A DNA stretch of 64,000 bases from Halomonas sp. 'Soap Lake #6'. GTDB taxonomy: Bacteria > Pseudomonadota > Gammaproteobacteria > Pseudomonadales > Halomonadaceae. A program made the position numbers and the translations under genes. The notes below the pieces were generated by a model. That model was not told the origin of the DNA and ran no database searches. It saw nothing but the letters and a program-made list of their open reading frames with translations. The DNA is taken from assembly GCF_003031405.1 (NCBI RefSeq), contig NZ_CP020469.1, positions 4,278,001 through 4,342,000 of the forward strand. The letters run 5' to 3'. Positions 59,193-64,000 of this stretch are shown here, piece by piece. Position 1 is the stretch's first letter; every line of letters begins with the position of its first letter.

Positions 59193-59867
59193 ATGCTGGA
59201 TAGTAAATCCCGGCACGCGTTGGAGATGCCGCCCGCGGCAGCCGAGGGAGACGAAAGTTGGCTAACGAGCTACTTAGACGTTTTGACGCTGTTGATTACG
59301 CTCTTTGTTCTGTTGCTCGCGTTAACGCCGCCGGGCGAGGGGGAGGCTTCTGACCGTGACAAAATGCGCTCGGCCAGTGCCATTATTGCCTCGCTCCCCC
59401 TGGCAAGCCTAGCCACCGGTATTTATCCTCGTCATCAGGGGCTTCAGCCGCAGATGGCGGGGCTAAATATTCCAGGGGTTAGTGTCTCCCAGGGACAGGA
59501 GGGCATCACGCTACGCATTGATGATAGCCTTTTATTTCCTAGTGGGGATGCAGTGCTAACGCCCCAGGGACAAGACGTACTGGAGAATCTGATTACGGCA
59601 CTTGAAGCCTTTGATGGTCAGGTTTCTGTAGAGGGGCATACGGATAATGTTCCCATCTCTACCCCTCGATTCCCATCGAACTGGGAACTCTCAGCGGGCC
59701 GAGCTATTGCGGTTGTGCGCCACCTTGAACACCAGGGAATTGACGTTTCACGCATGCGGGCGGTCGGATATGCCGATACCCAACCCATGGAAAGTAACGC
59801 GACTGCGGAAGGCCGAGCGGCCAACCGACGCGTTGAGCTGTTGCTGAAGCAACAGGTCGAGGGGTGA
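59193..59867 (+). CDS. motD: Second stator B subunit (MotD/PomB-like MotB)
   Basis: This 224-aa protein has one transmembrane segment with the ion-carrying Asp in LTSYLDVLTLLITLFVLLLA (about residue 29) and a periplasmic OmpA-like domain (about 110-220) with SVEGHTDNVPISTPRFPSNW and RRVELLLKQ. The residues around the Asp differ from MotB at 38701. Whether it uses protons or sodium cannot be decided from sequence alone. Its stop overlaps the next start (GTGA). Confidence 0.9.
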   Translation: MLDSKSRHALEMPPAAAEGDESWLTSYLDVLTLLITLFVLLLALTPPGEGEASDRDKMRSASAIIASLPLASLATGIYPRHQGLQPQMAGLNIPGVSVSQGQEGITLRIDDSLLFPSGDAVLTPQGQDVLENLITALEAFDGQVSVEGHTDNVPISTPRFPSNWELSAGRAIAVVRHLEHQGIDVSRMRAVGYADTQPMESNATAEGRAANRRVELLLKQQVEG

Positions 59868-61894
59868 ATAGTTTTTTCGAGGCTATTATTGTGTCGAAGC
59901 ATCACCCTTTACTGCAGTCATTTGGTGCCTTGCTGGTACTGGATGCTGACAGCCGTCGTATACAGGCTGTAAGTAGCAACCTTGCCGCACTTATCGGCAT
60001 CAGCGTTAGCGAAGGGCGTGACCAGACGGTGTCAGGCGTATTGGGTAGGCGCTTAAGCCAGCGAATGCGCCGGGAACTACAAGGCCAGCCGCGTCTTGCA
60101 GGTCCACTTACCTTTACTCGTCCTGCTAGTTCCACCCGCCTTCAGCTCTATGCCTACCGAACAGGCATGCATGTCGTGGTTGAAATTGAGCCACTCAACT
60201 CGCTAGGCAAGCGGCGTTTACTGGGCACTGTAAACGAGCGACTGATGCGGCTGGCCGAATCGAGCAATCAAGAAGAGTTACTCGACTGCTTAGTGAGAGC
60301 CGTTCAAGAGTTAACCGCCCACGACCGTGTTTCAATCTGTCACTTTGACAGCGACTGGAACGGGCTGATTGTTGCAGAAGCATGTGTTGGGCGCTTACCG
60401 CCACTGCTTGGACAGCGTTTTCCTGCCAATGATTTTCCCGTTACCCTGCGCAGTGCCTACGAGCGTCACCCGGTACGTTTGATTCAAGATGTTTCCGCTC
60501 CAAGTGAGCGCTTAGTCCCCAGCGATTACCCCGTTAAGCTTAATGATAGTTTCTTGAGAGCGCCGGCCCCAGAGCGTCAATATTATCTTCGGCGGCTTGG
60601 TGTACGTGGTGCATTTAGTGTCGCTATTCATGGTGATACGGCGCTTTGGGGACTGCTATTTTGTCATTCGGCGCTGCCACACCCTGTGGCGCCACCGGTG
60701 CGTGATGCCGTGCGCACGTTAGTGCAGATGGCTACTCAACGGTTATTGCTGCTACGGGCACGGCAAGAGGCACGCTATCTGCAGCGTGTACAGGATAGCC
60801 TAGTGCTTTCGGCTAACTCCCAGTTGGAACCGCAAAGCCCTCATCAGCTGCTATTTGAGCAGGCGGATACTTGGATGGCTCTGTTTCGGGCCCATGGTGT
60901 GGCGCTATGGGCTAATGGAAGCATCTTTCAAGCTGGTAATACGCCAACCCCCGGGGCAATTAGTCAGTTTGTCGTGCGCTTAAAAAAAGCCCATGTGCAT
61001 AGCGGCCCATGGTGTACCCGGGATGTTGCAAATGAGCCGCTGACCGCATCTCTGGCCATGCCAGGGCAGTGTGGTGTACTTGCCGTCCCACTGCTAATGA
61101 GTGCTAGCCAGCGAGGGTGGCTGCTGTTTTTTCGCCCTGAGCAGGTTGAAACCTTTTACTGGGCCATGCAGCCCAAGGTGGCCCCTCAAGCACCCTTGAT
61201 AACCTTGCCTTCAGCAGCGTGGCATGAAGAGGTGGTGGGTAAAAGCGAAGCGTGGCAGCGGGTCGAACGGTTAGCGGCCATGGACTTAGGCGAGGATCTG
61301 ACACTGGCGATCTCGGCTTACGAAATTAGTAGCCTTAATATGCACTTGGAACGTGAGCGCAAAGCATTAGCTGAGGCAAATAAGCGCTTAGAGCAGTTGG
61401 CGCATTTCGATCCGTTGACGCAGGTATGGAACCGTTACCGTATTGAGCAAGCCATTGACGCTGAAATAGTGGCAGCCAAACGCTATGGGGCGGCTTGTGC
61501 GCTGATGCTGTTCGATGTTGATCACTTCAAGCAGATCAATGATACCCATGGGCATAGCGTCGGTGATGACGTGCTGGTATCTCTAGCGCGCTTAGTGGAA
61601 GGCTCACTACGCGGCTGTGACCACTTGGGCCGCTGGGGCGGTGAGGAATTCGTGGTGCTAGCAACTCATTCCGATATGGAGGCTGCCGTTGGGTTGGCGG
61701 AGCGCTTGCGCAGCCTTGTTGCTACGCTTCACATTGAGGCGATAGCGCAACCGATCACCGTTAGTATTGGCGTGGCCGTATGGCGTCCAGGAGACAGCTG
61801 TAAAACGTTAGTCGCCCGTGCGGACGTTGCAATGTATCGGGCCAAGCGCAGCGGGCGTAATCGTGTTGAAGTAGCCACTAAGGAGATATTTTGA
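59864..61894 (+). CDS. Bacteriophytochrome-like PAS-GAF-PHY-GGDEF protein, chromophore residues lost
   Basis: This 676-aa protein has the phytochrome photosensory order: PAS_2 (1-110), GAF (about 120-290), PHY (about 310-480), then a diguanylate cyclase domain (about 515-670). The GGDEF motif is intact as GGEEF (592-596), with an RxxD inhibitory site RGCD (583-586). The N-terminal segment that normally carries the biliverdin-linking Cys is missing. In GAF the usual SDIP is NDFP and the SPxH segment is APER, and in PHY the PRxSF motif is absent. It may sense something other than red light. The start overlaps the motD-like stop (GTGA). Confidence 0.88.
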   Translation: MNSFFEAIIVSKHHPLLQSFGALLVLDADSRRIQAVSSNLAALIGISVSEGRDQTVSGVLGRRLSQRMRRELQGQPRLAGPLTFTRPASSTRLQLYAYRTGMHVVVEIEPLNSLGKRRLLGTVNERLMRLAESSNQEELLDCLVRAVQELTAHDRVSICHFDSDWNGLIVAEACVGRLPPLLGQRFPANDFPVTLRSAYERHPVRLIQDVSAPSERLVPSDYPVKLNDSFLRAPAPERQYYLRRLGVRGAFSVAIHGDTALWGLLFCHSALPHPVAPPVRDAVRTLVQMATQRLLLLRARQEARYLQRVQDSLVLSANSQLEPQSPHQLLFEQADTWMALFRAHGVALWANGSIFQAGNTPTPGAISQFVVRLKKAHVHSGPWCTRDVANEPLTASLAMPGQCGVLAVPLLMSASQRGWLLFFRPEQVETFYWAMQPKVAPQAPLITLPSAAWHEEVVGKSEAWQRVERLAAMDLGEDLTLAISAYEISSLNMHLERERKALAEANKRLEQLAHFDPLTQVWNRYRIEQAIDAEIVAAKRYGAACALMLFDVDHFKQINDTHGHSVGDDVLVSLARLVEGSLRGCDHLGRWGGEEFVVLATHSDMEAAVGLAERLRSLVATLHIEAIAQPITVSIGVAVWRPGDSCKTLVARADVAMYRAKRSGRNRVEVATKEIF

Positions 61895-64000
61895 GGTATT
61901 GGAGCGATAAGTGGAGATACCTCTCCCCGCGCTGGGTAGGCCTATTAGGCAGCCTCTTACTGCTATGCATCATCATGCTGGTAGCGTTGGAGATGCGCAC
62001 TTACTACCACAACCAGCAGGCGTCCGCGCAGTCGCGCACTGCGGCTAGCGCCGATGTGGTGGCGGAGTGGTTAGGTAGCGCTCTCGATAGCTCCCGGCAT
62101 GCCTTGGAGAGTGTAGAAGCGCTTTACCGTCTAACCTATGAATCACACATCGATACAACCACGCTGGCTTACTATCTAGCACAGCAGCGTGACCAACTGC
62201 CGCTTTGGGATGAGGTTGGATTACTCGATGCACAAGGCAGTGTACTGGTATCAACGCTGGCGCTTCAGTGCACACGGTTTGATGCTAGCGGGCATAGTTT
62301 TCTTGCCGCGTTAACCGAGGAAGGTGCCCCCCGTGATGCCGTATCGCGCCTCTATTGGTCAGATAGAGCAGAGGGACTGCGCCTGCTGCACGCGCTGAGG
62401 GTAGACAGTAACGCGGAAGGGCCGGTGGCATTTGTCGTTGCGCGGTTGGATCCTGCCTATCTTGTACAGCTGGTAACCCGTTTAACCCTGAGTGAAGGGG
62501 CTAGCTTAGCGCTGTTGGATACCACGCCTCGGGTCATAGTGCAGCGCGTCCTGGAGATTGAGGATACGTTCGCTCTGTTGGGTCGCGAGGTTAGCACCCC
62601 GGAGTTAGCAGGTTTTCTCGCCAGTGGTGAAGTAGCGGGAAGCTGGGAGCGTGCCTCGCCAGTTGATGGTACTCAGCGCCTGTTTAGCGCCCGTCGATTG
62701 AATGATGCCCCTTGGTTAGTTATCAGTGGTGAAGACACCACCTTTTATTTGCACGATTGGTGGCGACGATTTTGGATTATCCTGGTGGGGATAGTGCTGT
62801 TGGCGGTGTTGGGAGCGACAGCCTTTTATCACTATCGGCGCCTCTATGCAGCGGAACAGGGCCTACGTGAACATCGCCAGCAACTCACGCAGGAGGTTGC
62901 TGCACGAAAACAGGCACAGCAAGCAACTGAGCTGGAGGCTGCACAGCTGAAAATAGCTGCGATGGCGTTTGAAACTCATCTGGGTATGTTTATTGCGGAT
63001 GCCGATAACCGCATTGTGCAGGTTAATCACACCTTCAGTGAGATTACCGGCTACGACGAAAAAGAAGTAGTGGGGCATACGCCAGCCATACTGAATTCAG
63101 GTCGCCATGATGCCATGTTCTATCAACAGATGTGGCAATCCCTAAGCGACCAGGATCGCTGGCAGGGTGAAGTGTGGAACCGACGTAAAAATGGAGAGGT
63201 TTACCCCCAATGGCTGACCATCAGCATTGTGCGCAACGATGACGAGGCCATTACCCATTACGTAGCTACCTTAAGTGATATTACCCAGCGCAAAGCCGCT
63301 GAACAGGAAATCCATCAGCTAGCGTTCTTTGATGCCTTGACGGGACTCCCCAACCGCCGCCTATTAATTGACCGCATTGAAACCACTCTCAAAGAAGCTC
63401 AATGGGAAAGTCATTACAGCGCGGTGATGTTTATTGATCTGGATAATTTTAAGACCATTAACGATAGTCTGGGGCACTACAAGGGTGATGCGCTATTGGT
63501 GTCGGTCGCCAAGAGACTCGCGGGCATTGTGCGGGGCAGCGACACCGCCGCGCGTTTGGGTGGGGACGAGTTTGTGGTCATGCTCCATGAGCTGGGGGAA
63601 GACATCGTGGTGGCTGCACAGCATGCAGAAGGGATCGCCCAAAAGCTGTTAACGGCACTTAGAGAACCGATGGTGATTGGCGAGCACCCTCTCCAGGTGT
63701 CTGGAAGTATCGGTATTACGCTATTTGCAGGGCAGAAGATGGGCGTGAGCGAGATTTTGCAGCAGGCGGATTTAGCCATGTATCAAGCCAAAGCAGCTGG
63801 ACGGAATGCGCTGCGCTTTTTTGATCCTTCCATGCAGGCGGCGGTGATGGAGCGTGCCCAGTTAGAAGCTGACTTAAGGCATGCGATTGATCGCCAACAA
63901 CTCTCTCTCTACTACCAAACCCAGGTTGACGACCATGGCCATATAGTCGGTGTTGAGGCGTTGGTTCGTTGGTTGCATCCCGAACGAGGCATGCTCTCAC
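61891..64000 (+). CDS. Membrane PAS-GGDEF-EAL protein (truncated by window end)
   Basis: The open frame runs off the window after about 703 codons. The TTG start at 61891 overlaps the previous stop and has AGGAG five bases upstream. It has an N-terminal transmembrane segment (about 13-33), a ~255-residue periplasmic sensor, a second transmembrane segment (about 292-312), a PAS domain (about 355-470, TGYDEKEVVGHTPAILNSGR), a GGDEF domain with GGDEF at 557-561 and an RxxD inhibitory site RGSD just before, and the start of an EAL domain (EALVRW at about 689). It would make or degrade c-di-GMP. The signal is unknown. Confidence 0.9.
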   Translation, partial: MRYWSDKWRYLSPRWVGLLGSLLLLCIIMLVALEMRTYYHNQQASAQSRTAASADVVAEWLGSALDSSRHALESVEALYRLTYESHIDTTTLAYYLAQQRDQLPLWDEVGLLDAQGSVLVSTLALQCTRFDASGHSFLAALTEEGAPRDAVSRLYWSDRAEGLRLLHALRVDSNAEGPVAFVVARLDPAYLVQLVTRLTLSEGASLALLDTTPRVIVQRVLEIEDTFALLGREVSTPELAGFLASGEVAGSWERASPVDGTQRLFSARRLNDAPWLVISGEDTTFYLHDWWRRFWIILVGIVLLAVLGATAFYHYRRLYAAEQGLREHRQQLTQEVAARKQAQQATELEAAQLKIAAMAFETHLGMFIADADNRIVQVNHTFSEITGYDEKEVVGHTPAILNSGRHDAMFYQQMWQSLSDQDRWQGEVWNRRKNGEVYPQWLTISIVRNDDEAITHYVATLSDITQRKAAEQEIHQLAFFDALTGLPNRRLLIDRIETTLKEAQWESHYSAVMFIDLDNFKTINDSLGHYKGDALLVSVAKRLAGIVRGSDTAARLGGDEFVVMLHELGEDIVVAAQHAEGIAQKLLTALREPMVIGEHPLQVSGSIGITLFAGQKMGVSEILQQADLAMYQAKAAGRNALRFFDPSMQAAVMERAQLEADLRHAIDRQQLSLYYQTQVDDHGHIVGVEALVRWLHPERGMLS

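Overview
The window is a chromosomal segment of a gammaproteobacterium, most likely a member of the Halomonadaceae (Halomonas or a close relative). This is an inference. It rests on the gammaproteobacterial rRNA operon, the moderate GC content, and a large single flagellar/chemotaxis cluster that combines enterobacterial traits (flhDC master regulator, cheZ, flhE, MotAB next to cheA) with polar-flagellate traits (flhF, a second MotCD-like stator). No database search was possible.

Layout. 1-3693: the 3' end of an rRNA operon (16S end, a tRNA-less spacer with a boxB/boxA-like antitermination site, 23S, 5S, bidirectional terminator). 3705-6071 (minus): flgA, flgM, flgN and an SDR oxidoreductase. 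6266-16997 (plus): flgBCDEFGHIJKL, covering rod, hook, L/P rings and hook-filament junction. 17070-21457 (minus): fliLMNOPQR (C-ring and export gate). 21617-30880 (minus): fliFGHIJK, with an unusually long, repeat-filled fliK. 31139-31465: divergent fliE. 31743-34103: flaG and a YcgR-like PilZ protein fused to an HD-GYP-like domain. 34311-36627: fliS, fliT, a second FliK-like protein and an FlhB C-terminal paralogue (FlhX-like). 36743-42291: flhDC, motAB, cheA, cheW. 42394-50850: three chemoreceptors interleaved with cheR, cheB, cheY and cheZ. 50968-57606: flhB, flhA, an FlhF with a ~356-residue C-terminal extension, an FlhG-like protein without a P-loop, and flhE. 57632-64000: fliA, a second stator pair and two multidomain c-di-GMP proteins, the last cut by the window edge.

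How it works together. FlhDC should turn on the basal-body operons and fliA. FliA (sigma-28), held by FlgM until FlgM is exported, then fires late promoters. Four near-consensus sigma-28 promoters (TAAAGTYT-like, 11 bp, GCCGATAA-like) can be read directly: before flgM, flgK, flaG and fliS. CheA/W/R/B/Y/Z and the receptors set motor bias, and two stator sets supply torque. A PilZ protein and two GGDEF proteins connect the cluster to c-di-GMP. Flagellin (fliC) and the cap (fliD) are not in the window.

The least ordinary items are: the extended FlhF beside a P-loop-less FlhG-like partner; a bacteriophytochrome-GGDEF protein that has lost its chromophore-anchoring residues and is translationally coupled to a stator gene; the PilZ/degenerate-HD-GYP fusion; the accessory FliK-like/FlhX-like pair; and the giant repetitive FliK.
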